DNA from: Boswellia sacra
Lineage: Eukaryota; Streptophyta; Magnoliopsida; Sapindales; Burseraceae
Length of the DNA stretch: 64,000 nt
Reading direction: 5' to 3'
NCBI GenBank assembly: GCA_013180625.2
Contig: SNVD02009911.1
Location: 310,001-374,000 of the forward strand
The translations under genes and the position numbers were made by a program. Of the stretch, positions 47,625 to 61,000 are shown one piece after another (position 1 is the stretch's first letter; each line of letters begins with the position of its first letter). The notes below the pieces were generated by a model. The model saw only the letters and a list, made by a program, of their open reading frames with translations, was not told where the DNA came from and ran no database searches.

Positions 47625-49824
47625 AGGTAAAAACTCAAATTCTGTTAGTTTTATCTCAGTTGGGCACAAGAAACAGATTTTTTTTGTTAACGTGCTCATG
47701 TGAAGACATGATCATTTTCTGTAATATTAGATAATTTCTCAGAAGTATGATTGAGAACTAGGGATGCAAAGAAAGCAAACCAGCCAAGTATTGGGCTTAT
47801 TTCAGTAGGACTTAACCATGCTTGAGCTCATCTTGACCTGCATGAAGTTCCAGTAATTTTTCAAATTCAGCCGGTTATGAATAGAAATGACATGGGATTT
47901 AGCTGTTCTTCTAAACTTTGAGCAGAAAATATTGGCAAATATGTCACTGATCCCTGTGCAATCGTAGCACCAGAGAGTGAAATTGTGAAAACATATTGCC
48001 AAATTGATTTGGGTGAATGTTAGTTTAAAGTACCTTTAGATACAAAATATTACTGGGTCTCTCTGTTGGGAAACATCGAGGTGAATTGAAACTTATGATT
48101 GCTGGTATTTTGCCCCTTTTTTTTTGCCTTGGAGTCTCTCTTAAGACATGAATATCCTAATCTTAATGTGGTTAAATGATAGAGGGCTTACACTGTTTTG
48201 GGTGTAAATTAGAGCACTTGAGGTTCCTATGCAGCCGGCGGCCTATCCAAATGACCATTACTATCATTTTCACATTCGACACTAGAAAACTACTGTTGCA
48301 CATGCTAACACCAATGTTGTCAAGATATTCAAATGTCCAATCAGAAAGCAAATCCATTTAATAAAAAAAAAGACTATACTCGTCCTTGACAATTTAATTC
48401 AGCAATGTGAACCCATGTGTGAATAACTGGTTGGCTGTGAGTTCATGGGAGATGGCATCAGCCATGTGCCAAGTTCATGGAAGTCCCAGAAGACATGCCA
48501 TAATATATGCCACACTACTATTGACAAAAGTATAATCATACCCGCATCAAAGCTGACTTGTAAATTATGATAATCCCTTTCTCATATAAATACTCGTTTC
48601 TAATTATCTAAATTCTCTTTTCTTGATAAACAAGACATGGTAGTTGCATAAGAATTGCTATTGCATGTTATCGCAACTACATAGGGAATTTTAAAATAAT
48701 TGAAAATGAATTTTTTATAGTGTTGACTTGGATTTCAGTTGTTGAATCTTCTATCCAGTTTGTTGAGAAGGAAGGATTAGTTAATGAAGCCAAATAGACT
48801 TTAATTAGTTTATTGTGAAGTTGGCCATTTGCAGTTCAACTGTACTATAACGTACCACGGATCCTATGACTGAAAGAGCAAGTAAACTCATGATTACCAC
48901 GATGATATATTACTCCAGAAAAACCCAAGAAATGTCTGCATTCCAAGAACTCAAATTATTAATCGGAAAGAATATATCTACAGTTAGATGTAGTGTGAAA
49001 AGCTAGCTTGTGGGTCAAATTCTCTTCTCTATCCTCCTTTCTGATGTATACATTTGACGGCACCGGCTTATATGGTCATGAAACAACTTGTTGATTTCTT
49101 TTCATGACTCTATTTCTTTTTTTGTTAACATTCAAATAATAAAGAACATACTTGGCGACACGAATAGGCAGGGAGATTATGGACATAATTGCTGAAATTA
49201 ATACCGTATTTCTTTTGTAACTCAAAGTCATGTTTTATGTATTACATATTTTATGATGTATTTTATATTTAAAATCAATTAAATACCTTTTTAAATTTTA
49301 AAATAATTAAAAAATATTTACATGTTCTTAAATCTTATTGAAAACAAAAACATAAAATCACAAAAAGCGATTCTTTAATCTGAAATGAGATATTAGTCAA
49401 AAAAATAAAAAAGAAAAATATGATGTTTTATCATTCATACTTGCATGTCAATTTATCTCATATCATAGGTTGCCCATCGATTTATTCTAAAACGTATTTA
49501 AACAATATAATTATCAAAACAATTGCGGAAGTAACGAGTAATTAAGCAGTTTTAGCGTAGTTGGGATGACGAGTTGTCTTACGTAAATTTATGAATTCGG
49601 CGAATCTTTAATTCAAGGAATATGGAATGCTTTGGTCAACTTAACATTCAATTATCATATATAGTATTTATGAAGCAAATTTCACTATTAATTAAATATT
49701 TCAAGACTAGAGCTACAATGCCATGGCAGTTACTATAAATAGGTGCAAAGTCCGCCATGATCACCATCGAAATTCGAAACCAAATAGCTTCTTTGTTTTA
49801 GAAGAGAAGTAGTCAAAAGAGAAA
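47625..49824. other. Intergenic region and expansin promoter
   Basis: The first few hundred bases are probable 3' UTR. No other coding region is recognised; overlapping 61-codon frames at 48172-48361 on both strands look like chance. About 49240-49400 is strongly AT-rich. The TATA box of the expansin gene is at 49734. Confidence 0.5.
49734..49741 (+). promoter_or_regulatory. TATA box of the alpha-expansin gene
   Basis: TATAAATA lies 91 bp upstream of the ATG at 49825, consistent with a leader of about 60 nt. Confidence 0.65.
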
Positions 49825-50812
49825 ATGGAAGGGCTCTTCGCATTGATCAGCAGTAGTGCTCTATTGGTTTTGTTGGTATTTTCCATTGAACATAACGTAG
49901 CATCTGCTGCTTGGCTGAAAGCACATGCAACTTTCTACGGTGGAAGTGATGCATCAGGAACAATGGGTAAGTTTCTATTTTTCATTCAGCAACTTATATA
50001 GTTACATGTGAAATATGGGACATTCGATTGTGATTCAATTTTTTTTTTTTTCTAACGGTTCTGAGTTGTTGCCAATCAGGTGGTGCATGCGGGTATGGAA
50101 ATCTATACACAGATGGTTATGGGACAAAGACCGCGGCACTGAGTACGGCTTTGTTCAATGATGGCAAGGTATGCGGAGCCTGCTATCAGATAGTCTGTGA
50201 TGCCACCCAGGTGCCTCAATGGTGTCACAAAGGAACATACATCACAATTACTGCTACAAACTTCTGTCCACCAAATTATGCTCTCCCTAGTGATAATGGT
50301 GGTTGGTGCAATCCTCCACGACCACACTTTGATATGTCTCAGCCAGCATTTGAATCTATTGCCATATACAGGGCTGGAATTGTGCCTATTCTGTACAGGA
50401 AGTATGTTCCGATGATATTACACGCTCTTCTTGATGAAATTAGTTATGCTTTTCCTTTTAATAAATGATATTTAGTAACAACGTCTCTTTTGGATTTATC
50501 AGGGTTGGATGCATAAGAAGTGGAGGCATCAGATTCACCATCAACGGAAAGAATTACTTTGAGCTAGTGCTAATTTCAAATGTAGGTGGAGCTGGAGATA
50601 TTTCTAAGGTTTGGATCAAAGGGTCCAAAATGAGCTCATGGGAAACCATGTCAAGGAACTGGGGTTCCAACTGGCAGAGTTTAAGCTATCTCAATGGACA
50701 GAGCCTGTCTTTCAGAATCCAAGCCAGCGATGGAAAGATCGTCACGGCTCTGAATGTGGCACCTTCCAGCTGGACGTTTGGCCAGTCCTTCAAAAGCAAT
50801 GTTCAGTTCTAA
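49825..50812 (+). CDS. Alpha-expansin (EXPA family)
   Basis: Three exons, 49825-49966, 50080-50401 and 50503-50812, give 257 residues, the usual alpha-expansin size. Residues 1-28 are a signal peptide. Domain 1 (GH45-like, double-psi beta-barrel) runs from [20 protein letters not shown] through [18 protein letters not shown]. The GGWCNPP segment is the alpha-specific insertion and HFD is the family signature. Domain 2 (CBM63-like, about residues 165-257) has [19 protein letters not shown] and the Trp residues of the polysaccharide-binding face (WIKG, SSWETM, NWGSNW). Expansins are secreted and loosen the wall at acid pH without hydrolysis. Both introns follow frame-continuous GT-AG junctions. 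Which EXPA number it corresponds to cannot be settled here. Confidence 0.94.
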
Positions 50813-51822
50813 ATCCACCACGTCAAAGTTCTGCCGGCGTCCTCTCGGGACTTGTGAATTTCCCTTGTTTAACCTGTGTTTTGTTTTGTTTTTATTTTGT
50901 AAACCCGCTGTGTTTTAAAATGCGAGCGTTATTCAGGTTGTGGCTTAGCATTTTGCACTGAAGCCCACCAATCTGTAAGGTTATACATTGACCCCGCAGA
51001 GACTGTATTTTTTTGCAATCTCTAGCCTATGGGGAATGGTATAACCATAGTATTACAACACAATACTGCTTTTTTACTTTCTGTTTAAATTAAAAGGATT
51101 AGATTTGTGTAATAAAATTGTAAAATGAAATAATTGGTGAACCAAGTACACTGACATCTGTCTGCTGCATGTCCAAATATCTCTGCCCTTTCATTGTTCA
51201 CTAAGTTTAGGAGCCGAGTCCACACCTTGGCGTCTATCTGCTGCACAGATGTTTCTGCAGCATTTCTGGAAATCCCCGCCCTCTCATTATTCACTAAGTT
51301 TAAGAGCTGAGTCCACAGCTTGACATAACCTGCTCTGCTGCACAGATATTGCTCCTATCTTAAAAATGTACTTGCCTTCCATCTGCAACACGGGTTGCTA
51401 CTACCATTCTTCCCTGTGGACTGAACCCAGCTTCCATCGTCTCCAAAATCAAAAAATAAAAATACCAAAAGTGAACATGTTAATTCATAGAAAAATAAAC
51501 CTATGCTCCATCATTTATTGCCATGTATACCCGAAAAACGATGATAAATTAAAAGCCCATTAAGAATTTTACAGTGACATTACATCATCTTTAGCCATGC
51601 AGGCGTTAAAATCCTATTTGAAAATGTACAAGCAATACATTACAAAAAATTAATCGTACAAACAGCTTTTGCTGCAGCAATCCTTTAGTAGTCATTTGTA
51701 GCAGAACAACATTGAGCCACACGTAATCGTATGGTAGCATTCAACAGGGCATGAGTCATCAAGAACCATGTTTGACATATTAGTCCACAGGAAATGCAGC
51801 AAACATCAGGTGTCTGTGTATG
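50813..51822. other. Convergent spacer between expansin and the C9orf78-type gene
   Basis: This holds the 3' UTRs of two converging genes. Within it, 51151-51355 has an imperfect 93-bp repeat described separately. Nothing else is recognised. Confidence 0.5.
51151..51355 (-). repeat. Imperfect 93-bp direct repeat, in phase with a minus-strand frame
   Basis: CTTTCATTGTTCACTAAG (from about 51188) and CTCTCATTATTCACTAAG (from about 51281) begin two copies; shorter TCTGCTGCA-containing pieces extend the pattern on both sides. On the minus strand the 31-codon period translates to LWTQLLNLVNNERAG and VWTRLLNLVNNERAE. The phase-keeping period hints at present or former coding function, but no start, splice context or family was found. 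Confidence 0.5.
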
Positions 51823-54187
51823 TTATCTTCGCATCACCCTGTGGCGTTCTCGTTTTCGGAAGCGTTCCAACATGAATTCATCTGTTGCTGCTTGCCTACT
51901 TCCAGCAGCATCAGCATTATTATCAGTTGATCTGGGTCCAGGACCATCATCCTGCGAACCTCTGTCCTTGTACAGCTCAGGGTGTTCTGCAAGTTTTACG
52001 TGTATAACATATAAGTACAAGGATATATATCCAGAATGAATAATATTCCAAAAAACACCACAAAACTCACTAAATAATGGAGGCACAAAGTCTTCAATGG
52101 AAAATCACATTGCAGGTAGACATGTTAATAGAAATCATATGAAATGACTATAATTTATCTTAATAGTCTAAAGTAACAGACAATGGATACCACAATTCTG
52201 TGGGAACATGAGGTAAACTGAATAAAGTCAATCTAGTCATGATAAAAAGGAGGAAATAACAGTTAGCAACCTCTTCTAAGTTTCTCAGCGTAGTCCCTGC
52301 CACGTTGGAAATAATCTGCGCTGTAACTTGAGGGAATACTAAATTCTGATTTTGTCCTACCCATAAGCCTCTTCTCTTGTAGAAGCTTCTTGGCAGCCTC
52401 AGTTTCCTCAATATTCTTCAACTTGTACCTGCAACCACAAAAACGATCGACGGTGAATCTAGACATTTATATAATCAAAGGCCCAAAACAACACTCTACT
52501 TTCTTTTTGATAAAGATTATAAGCACCCATCACTATGATGCTGAAACAGGCAACCAAGAAACAGCCTTGAAGCTAAATTTTCCATTTTCTTTATGGAAAT
52601 TGTACAAAATATAAATGTTGAGATTTTCAAATATCGTGATGAAGACAAATTAATCAAAGTACAATCTAATTATATAAAAAAAAGATTAGATAAAAAAAAA
52701 TTAAAAAGAAAGAGAATAAAAAGAGATATACTCAATGGGGAGCTGAACCTCAGCAATCCCAGTGGTCCACTGAGTAGAGCTTTCTTCTGAGTTTCGTCTC
52801 TTCACCTGAGAGGAAACAGATACAATATAAGAAGAAAATAACAGTAGTTCTGTCTAGATAAGAAGAAAACAAAAAAGCAGGAGAAGGTCCTCCAAAATAA
52901 TTAATAAATGCAGGGAACAGAGAATAAAATTTTGAAGGACAATTCAACAAAAAAGATTCTGCTCGGGGAGCTAGAAACATGAAGGCAAAAGGATTGCTCC
53001 AAAAGGTTCACATGGACACTAATGACACAATTTCCTTAAGGGAAAATTAAGAGCGTAGGGTTCAGTGTTTAGGGTGATACTTCAGATAAAATAATGACAC
53101 ATGTTGCATTGATATCTGATGAGTAAATAGAAACTTTAAAAATAAGAGGCATCTAATGAGCATGCTTGACTGATATCGAATATATGGAATCTACATTACC
53201 ATATCTAGATGCTGTAATAAAAATAAGATATTAGACTATGTTGAATCAGAGACTAAAACACATAGGTTGGAAATCCCTTTTAACTTCTGCCATGCTATTC
53301 TTATTTGATGTCACACTTAATCAAAACATACAAAGTAACGAAAGAAATAACACGAGTATGTGACATCAAGCAATCCACTTACCTTAAGATGTTCAGGAAT
53401 TTTATACAATTCATCTTCAGCACGCTTTAGATCATTCTCAACTTGATTTGTCACATCAATATTCTTCCCCCTTTTCTTTGCCAGTTCTTGCTCAATGTAC
53501 TTCAACCTATTAATAATAAAAAGAGGGAAACAACCACAAGACAACAATTTTAGTACAAAACTGCAACATTTTAAGTTAACACAACAATAAACGTACAATG
53601 CACCAGAGTCTGGACAGATAACTAACCAAATTCAATTTTAAACGTGCAAAATTCCAAAGTTATATTATACACTTTCGAGTATTAAAGATCAGCTAAGGCT
53701 AAACATTAATTCAAAAAGCAACAAATAGAAAAGAAACAGAGTGATTACATGTTCGGATCTTCAACCATGACGGCGGTCTCCTGAGCGAAGGTATCTTGGA
53801 GAACCAATTCGTCTTTCTCTCCATCTCCTTCATTCTTTTCGCTTACTTTAGCTAAACCAGCAGCTCCTCCTCCTCCTCCTCCTCCGCCGCCGCCGCCTGT
53901 TCCGCTTTGCAATGCACCTGTTATTGCCGCTATTCCTGATCTTCTTTCTCTCTGTTTCTGCAGAAACTTCACTTCCTCCAACGCCAACCTTTTTTTTTTT
54001 TTTAAATTAGTTAATTACTATTATGTTAACATAAAAAAATAAACCCTAATGAGCGATAAATTAAACGACTGCAATACCTCCTTTCTTCTTCGTCATCCGA
54101 CACGTTGTTCTTAGCTTCCTCCTCTACTTCTTCGAAATTCCTTTTTCTGAAATTCTTCTTCTTCTTCTGCTTCATTGAATTCTCCAT
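51823..54187 (-). CDS. C9orf78/HCA59/Tls1-family spliceosome-associated protein
   Basis: Six exons on the minus strand (54187-54078, 53988-53749, 53506-53383, 52805-52732, 52428-52271, 51986-51823) give 289 residues. The start MENSMKQKKKKNFRKRNF is strongly basic, and a charged helical segment (RRLALEEVKFLQKQRERRSGI) follows. The family core is LKYIEQELAKKRG, then EDELYKIPEHLKVK and TTGIAEVQLPIEYKLKNIEE. The acidic/basic tail ends in FMLERFRKRERHRVMRR. Human C9orf78 contacts the spliceosomal proteins PRPF8 and SNRNP200, and fission yeast Tls1 affects splicing of telomere-related genes; a nuclear splicing role is inferred. An 11-Gly run is encoded at 53865-53897. The last exon encodes a Gly/Asp-rich variable linker before the conserved end. 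Confidence 0.9.
53865..53897 (-). repeat. 11-codon polyglycine tract in the C9orf78-type gene
   Basis: Eleven consecutive Gly codons (GGC then GGA) form a low-complexity linker between the N-terminal charged helix and the conserved core. Length variation between individuals is likely. Confidence 0.9.
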
Positions 54188-55111
54188 TTTATTTTAGTTT
54201 ATTTTTTTCCGATTCAAAAACGATACAAATACCATAGCACACTATAAACGCACCGTTTAGGTAACAGTATTGCCCAACCCAAAACTCTCTGATTCGGGCC
54301 AAGCTAAACAAACCCAACTCTGTCCAAATTTTTTAATTGTAGAAGGCGATAAGTCGTCCATTTGGTACAGATGTATACGCCATGTCGTTTGGTTTTTATT
54401 TTGGGCAAAATAAAATATATTTCCAATCTATTTGTATTTGTTAATAAAAATCTGTTTAGGATGCTAAGGTGCGAAATAGACCTAAAACAAATGCTTACTG
54501 TCTGCAGGGGCATGGCATGCGTCATAAGAAAAAAATCTACCTAAAATTGATATTAAGGTAAATTGATTATAGGTTTATAGCTACATCGAATTGGGTGGAT
54601 GTACACATATACATTGCAAGAATTTTTTTTTTTTTTTGTGTTGTAAATATGCTTTTCAATGCCAAGGGGCTGTATTTGCTTACAACAAGAAAATTACTAC
54701 AGAAGTGTATTATTTGTTGCAGCAGTATCAAGTTCAAATTGCCATCCTGAACCTGAAGCAATCCCTCCACTCATGCATGGACTGATATTAAGTCGTGCGT
54801 ACTTGCATAATAGTGTTACATCATGATCATGTTGTCCATTCCTTAGAAGAAAAGATGCCAAGTCGTTTACATGTTATAAAAGAAGACAGTAAGTCATATA
54901 TTAACATTGTTATTACACAGCTGACGACGAATTTCTACAATCCCTCTTTGCTCTTAAATTAACATATTATTTCATTGCAAATAGAAACGCAAGTAAAATA
55001 TCCTCACACTTATGTAATATAATATATATAATCACCGCAAATAATATGAATTAAATGTCTGCTTCATCCACATGTTTCCTCAGAAACAGAGAATGAAGAA
55101 ATGGGCCCTCT
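54188..55111. other. Intergenic: upstream of the C9orf78-type gene and 3' side of the germin-like gene
   Basis: No gene is seen. The part next to 54187 is the promoter side of the minus-strand splicing-factor gene; the part next to 55112 is the germin-like 3' UTR. Confidence 0.5.
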
Positions 55112-55862
55112 TCAGCTCTTCTTGGGTGCAAGCCTGGATTTGATTTTTTCAATCTCCTTGGTTCCAACTTGGAAGGTCTTAGTCAAGACATTGTCTGGTA
55201 CTGCTGGTGTGGCCGAGAACAATGTTAGAGGAATGGATTGAGTACCGGGCAATTGGCTGCTGAATGCAGCAATAACTGAAGCTTCTTTGTCACCGTTATT
55301 CTTCTGGAAGTGAACTAGAGCTTTAGGGAACACAAAGATTTCACCTTTCTTGATAGTTTTGGAGACCAACTTGTTAGCAGTAGTGAGGAACCCCACATCT
55401 AATTCACCTTCAAGCACGAATACCACTTCAGTGGCACGTGGGTGCGTGTGAGGTGGGTTCAAGCCACCAGGTTCATAGTCGATGCGGGCCAACGACACCC
55501 CTAGAGTGTTGAGGCCAGGAATTTTCTCAACATTAGCGCCTGTTACGACTGAGCCAAATGAATTGTTAATTTTTCCTGGGTTGGCAATGCCGGCAAAGAA
55601 GAAATCATCTGCTGTCACATTTCCACTCTCTTTGCATGGAAAACCATTCACCTTAACACCTGTACGAAAGGTTGAAAAAAGAACATTGATAAGTATCTAA
55701 TTAAGCTTGCCTTGCTCTCTTGGAAAAGACGAAGAAAACAAGTTCTATACCTGAAGAGGTATCGGCTACGCAAAGATCCTGGAGTGGGTCGGAGTCGAAT
55801 GCCATGACTTCGGAGATTATGTTAAAAACGAGCAAATATTTGAAAATGTTATTAACAGCCAT
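55112..55862 (-). CDS. Germin-like protein (cupin, apoplastic)
   Basis: Two exons on the minus strand, 55862-55751 and 55659-55112, give 219 residues. A signal peptide (about 1-21) ends at MAFDSDPLQDLCVAD, the typical mature germin N-terminus. Cys34 and Cys46 should form the conserved disulfide. The cupin metal site is complete: His108, His110 and Glu115 in PPHTHPRATE (box 1) and His153 in FPKALVHFQKN (box 2), binding Mn in characterised germins. The protein is expected to be a secreted hexamer; family activities include superoxide dismutase and, in true germins, oxalate oxidase, and neither can be assigned from sequence alone. A TATATAA element lies about 100 bp upstream. Confidence 0.94.
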
Positions 55863-55960
55863 GTTCAGAAAAAGAAAAGAACTAGCACACTTGAGAAGTA
55901 GGAGAAGACGATTACAATTTTGGTACGAGCTTGAGGAAAAAGAAGGGTGGACTGCTTACT

Positions 55961-55967
55961 TATATAA
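55961..55967 (-). promoter_or_regulatory. TATA box of the germin-like gene
   Basis: TTATATA on the minus strand (overlapping TATATAAG) lies about 100 bp upstream of the ATG at 55862. Confidence 0.55.
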
Positions 55968-57720
55968 CCAAAGAAATGAATAATGTGGTTGACAAACAGG
56001 GAGATTGAGTGATGTGATAATCAAGCATGGAAGAGTAGAGATCTTCAACTTAAAGCAAGTCCAGTTGTGGAATGCAGAAAAAAGTTTTAATTTGTTTCCT
56101 TGACCATATAGCATTACCTAGAATTAGTTTCAAACGGTGATGAAAAGGAGAAATTTGAGAACTCACTGTGTGCCAACAAAAGGCCAAATGTTCACCAGCC
56201 ACATCAACAATCAAACGTGTTAATAAAGAGGTAAGTAAGTTAGGCTGCAAGGCAAAAATAACTTGAAATCAAAATGTTGCCTTCAAGGTTTGGTGAGACA
56301 TGTAAGGAGAAAGGAAGAGAAGAAAATTAACTCGTTAAAAGTCAAAAGAAACAGGGAACTGTATGCATCAACCACCAACATGGGCCCATTGGGATGGGAC
56401 GCTGCTGCTACCGCTTTTGATCACTTTTGCTTTAGTTGTGTTTTGTGTTGATCACGGGGCTTAATTAGTTTAGCATTAAAGTTCAACAAACAGGTTTATT
56501 GAGGATTTAGCTTTACAAGGTTTGGATTAGAAGCATAGTTGAAGTGGTTGGTCTGTTATAGTCCTGTGTCAGATATCTCTAGTTGCATCCTTGCTGGGAT
56601 TGGGATCTTTAGCAAAGCTTTGGCTTTCGGAGAACTACTATGACACACGACTTGACCACAACAAGACTGTTGAGCCCGTAAATGAAATAATGAAAACATC
56701 TTCGAATTTTCACCAGCATACAATATATTCTTGTTTTCCTGTGTTTACGTTAGCCAATCTATTCCCTAAACCAACCAGCCAAGGACGTCATGGTTAATTA
56801 AGTTAAAATCAGGTACTGAGAATTGAAAGATTGAGCCTCAAGGAGGATCGTGTTGCATGTGCAATAGAGTAGATTTTGTTTGTAGCAGCAAATTCCTTTC
56901 CTTTTCTTTAAAAATTATTGGTTTGGAAGTGTTATCCCATGTGATCCTAACATCACCCATATTTGGTCTTTTTATTTTTCAGAAAAACAAAAACAAACGA
57001 TAAAGAGTATTGATGAACAACATGATCCCTCAACCCATAAACTTTTTATTAAATTGCCAGGAGGCAAATTAAATTCAGTATTACTTAATATCGTTCAGAT
57101 TGACAGAAATCCCGTTTCTTTCTAATGAAGTATGGACCTTTTGCCCTTTCAAATTAAAAAAAAAAATTTAAAATAAGAATTCTAAAAATTTTCTCTACTC
57201 TTAAAACTTCTAACTGCAAAACTTCTAATTGTGCGCTAGTATAATCTGCATACACAATCTAATTTACAGCTTAAGTTAATACAATTATACTAGATAATTC
57301 TTTATCACATTAAATTTTAGGAAAGTTTTAAAAAAAATCCCTAAATTAAGGAGCTTCCAAAAAAATCATAAACCTTAAAATTTGCATACTATTATCCTGT
57401 TTGATGTCCAACACGTAAGTTAGATAGTGTCTAAAAATGTCAGAATTTTTGACCGACAATGTCAGACAAGCCAAAAATTAAGAAATGCAAATTTTTATTG
57501 GCATTTTTCAACCCAAGCTTAAACAAACATAATTGGGCGTGAACATAAGAGCAACTCTAAACAGAATCCTTTTTGGGTGACAATTTAGGCCCTTATTGCC
57601 AAGATTTGGACATTAACATAATGCCGCATTTGGTTAGCCTGGATTCAGAACATGCAGAGCCTAAATATTTTGCAAATTTAGGCCGGAATTATTGTCAAAC
57701 GTTCAACCATCCACGCAAGA

Positions 57721-57751
<31 letters not shown>

Positions 57752-58001
57752 CGTACGTTGCGGAAAACACATGTAGCTACCGCTATCGGCAGCCTTTTCC
57801 ATCGGCCAGCCAGAAGGATTGAATCACCCTTCTGTAAAAACAATCTCATGCGGGAAAGGAAAGCAAATTTCTATTTATATAAATGAGGAGAAGAAACAAA
57901 AAGAATGTCAACATTGAAATTCTCATTTCCAAAATGCACAGATGTACCCCTTGCTTGAAAATTGTTACATTGTTGAGGCAAATATGCAGAAGTGAAAAAG
58001 G
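55968..58001. other. Intergenic between germin-like and PP2C genes
   Basis: No gene is seen. There is an (AT)10 run at 57721-57740 followed by a CA stretch. Frames of 60-70 codons here show no family features. The region next to 58002 is the 3' UTR of the minus-strand PP2C gene. Confidence 0.5.
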
Positions 58002-61000
58002 TTATCCTGATGATCTCCAAATCCTTCCCTCTAGTGAAACCACCATAACAGAAACATCATCGTGATATTTACGTCGATCCCCATGAGGAATATCAAGCAA
58101 TTCATGAAAATCCATTCCTGCAATAATGGTTATAAAATGAAAAAAAAAAATCATTAAAAAGAGCACACGAATTCATTCAGAAATTTATCAGCCACCTCTC
58201 CCCCTCCCTCTAACCAATTAGTCATTTCCACCAGAATACTTCAAATAAAGGGGGCACATTTAAAGCCTATGCAACTTCAAAAAAATAAAAATTGCCCTAT
58301 CAAATACAGACTGCCAAATTCAACTTCAGACGCAATTTTTTTCATAAAATATTTTGCAGTATTTTGCTTGCAATGATACTAAAGCCACGGCGACTAACTG
58401 TGAAGATACAGTGAACTAAGGCTTAATAATAACTTTATACAAAATGTATGAGCAAATAGTCCAAGTAGATCTCAGAGATTAAAAATATAAGAAAAGAGAA
58501 TAGAAATAAATTTAACCAACTAACCGTTCTTTTTGGCAGCACGGAATAGAAGCTCTGCAATGAGATACTGTGCAGGATCACCTTCTGGGACATTTTCCAT
58601 GAACCACGTGACATGAGCAACTACTTCTTCATTGCTGAAGTACTGGTAAAGCCCATCAGATGATAGTACCAAGAATCGGTCACTTGAGGAAAGACGGTGG
58701 TGAACAATGGAAGGAATGCAGCTGAGATAAGGAGCAGTTCCCACGTAGTCTACCCGAAACATCTCTAGCAGAGCTTCATTACAAGTTGGCTGAAATTAAA
58801 AAAAAAAAAAAAAAAAAAACTTAGTTTAACGAAGTTGATTGATAACATCTATGCAATCACTCTAATCTAATAAATCAAGGAAGCAAGCTATTTCACTAGC
58901 ATAATCCACATGAATATGTAGCTCAACAGCAACAATACCAGAAAAGGATATCAGAATACACTAAGCACCCTGACACATAATCTCGACTGTACTAGTGTCC
59001 CACCTTATGTCTCCAGATTCTCCAAATAACATAGTTGCTGGAAAATTATTGCCAGATTTGATTCCAAAAGAAAGAGTAGAGCCCCAATTTGGATAATACT
59101 ATGTAGAACATCAAACACTAAAGTTTTCACATGAACATCAAGCCAAAAAACCAACATTAGATAAGTGAATGCTGAAATAGGAACTGACTGAAAAACTGTT
59201 GTTGGTAAGTGAATGCTGAAATAGGAAATGACTGAAAAACTTGCACGGATTTATACATGATACATTCATTCCTTAACCTTAGAATTCCATTCCAATTAAA
59301 TCACAAATGATTAATAGAACAAACTAGTGGAATTTTGTTTATTTATTGGTTAGACCACAAGAGATTGCTGAGAGAGAGGGATGAGGAGCCACACCCAACA
59401 ATGATTCTATTTCTTAACTAAATAGAAAATTCTATTTTCCACCACTTAAGTTTTCATAATGAGCAATGCTATACTTATAAAGTTAGGATACAAAGTTTGC
59501 ATCCCAACTAATGTAGCAATGACATGGCAGTCTGTTGTCATCAACCACATCAGCCACCTTAATTAATTTTTATTCTATAATTGTCATGTCACCCGCAAGG
59601 TGCCAAATCATTTGAGATACAAAGTTTGTATCCCAACTTTATATGTATAGCATTATTCTCTTCTAATTAGACGTCCCCAACATCCTCCTATTTAAAAGCC
59701 TAAAATTGCTAATTTTTGGCTTATATATACATCAAAGAGAAACCATTATCAGCAATAGACAATATTTCAAATTTTAATTAAGGAAAATCATTGCTCAGTA
59801 ACACAATTCAAACTGAAAGAAAATCACAAAGTACCAAGGAGTTTGGTCCTGCTCAGTCAGAAAATCTGACAGCTCAAATGTACCTAATTACACCCACTAC
59901 TCTTGTGCCCAAATTGATTGTTAACTCCATTTATATAGAAAATCTTATCCAATGCATCCAGTCTAACCAAGGAAGTGTACCATGTAGCAAGATACACTGC
60001 AATTTTGTAATCCCAAACAGGTGACACTATGTTTCCTCCTCAGTCTCTCCAACATAATAACTACTCCAATAAATCCCTACCTGAGAAGTAATATTGAAAA
60101 CATATCGTTCACCACTAACTTTTTCACAATTCATCCTCAACGAGTCATCTACCCCAACTCCTTTTAATTCATTCTTAAGAACTAATTGATCTGCTCTTTA
60201 GACCATTTATTTTTATTAGATCCCTGATTCTTGAGAGTACCCAACCCTCAAACTGTTTCAGCACTAATGCAAAAAATAGGACAATATTAAAGCATTATTA
60301 AAACCAAAAAAGGAATAATTGATATAGGACAAGTTAGGAATAAAAACAGGGATTTTTTCTTTTTTTAGGGAATTTTATTAGAATAAGGATTCTAACTATT
60401 ATTAGGGATTTTAACTTTCTAAATCATGAGGAATCTTAATTGATTTATTTTCCTAAGTTGATAGTTTTCCCATTTTTTAGATTTATTTTTATTACTGCTA
60501 GTTAAGTTTGGATTGAATTTTTATTTCCAAGTCAAAGTACATTTAGGCACCATAAATAAGTATCTTTAATTGTTTTATTTTTTAGACTTAGACTTGTTTA
60601 TTATTGGTTTTTAATCTTTTAACTAAAAGGATTGTCTTCCTCCTAATTTCTTTTATTTTTCCCCTGCTTTCCTCTAATATTTCCCCACCTTCTTTCGCTA
60701 TAATTTCCCCTCTATCTTAATTGGTGTTTGGGGGACCACATTCCTCGTCAATAATATTGTGAGCATCAGGCACAGGAATTGTTTTAAAGATGTGGATAAT
60801 ACAAGATACCTAAACATTGAGCGAGAAAGAAGACATCATATGGTTCTGTCCCGAACAGAAGTATGATTTTCTTTTGGAGATTATAAGATAGAGAACACCA
60901 ACTGAACATCAAACTGCATATGTAAAATAGAGATTACAAATATTCCTAAAAGTACCTTCTAAATTCCAAAGGTACATATCATTTAACATTAAGATACATT

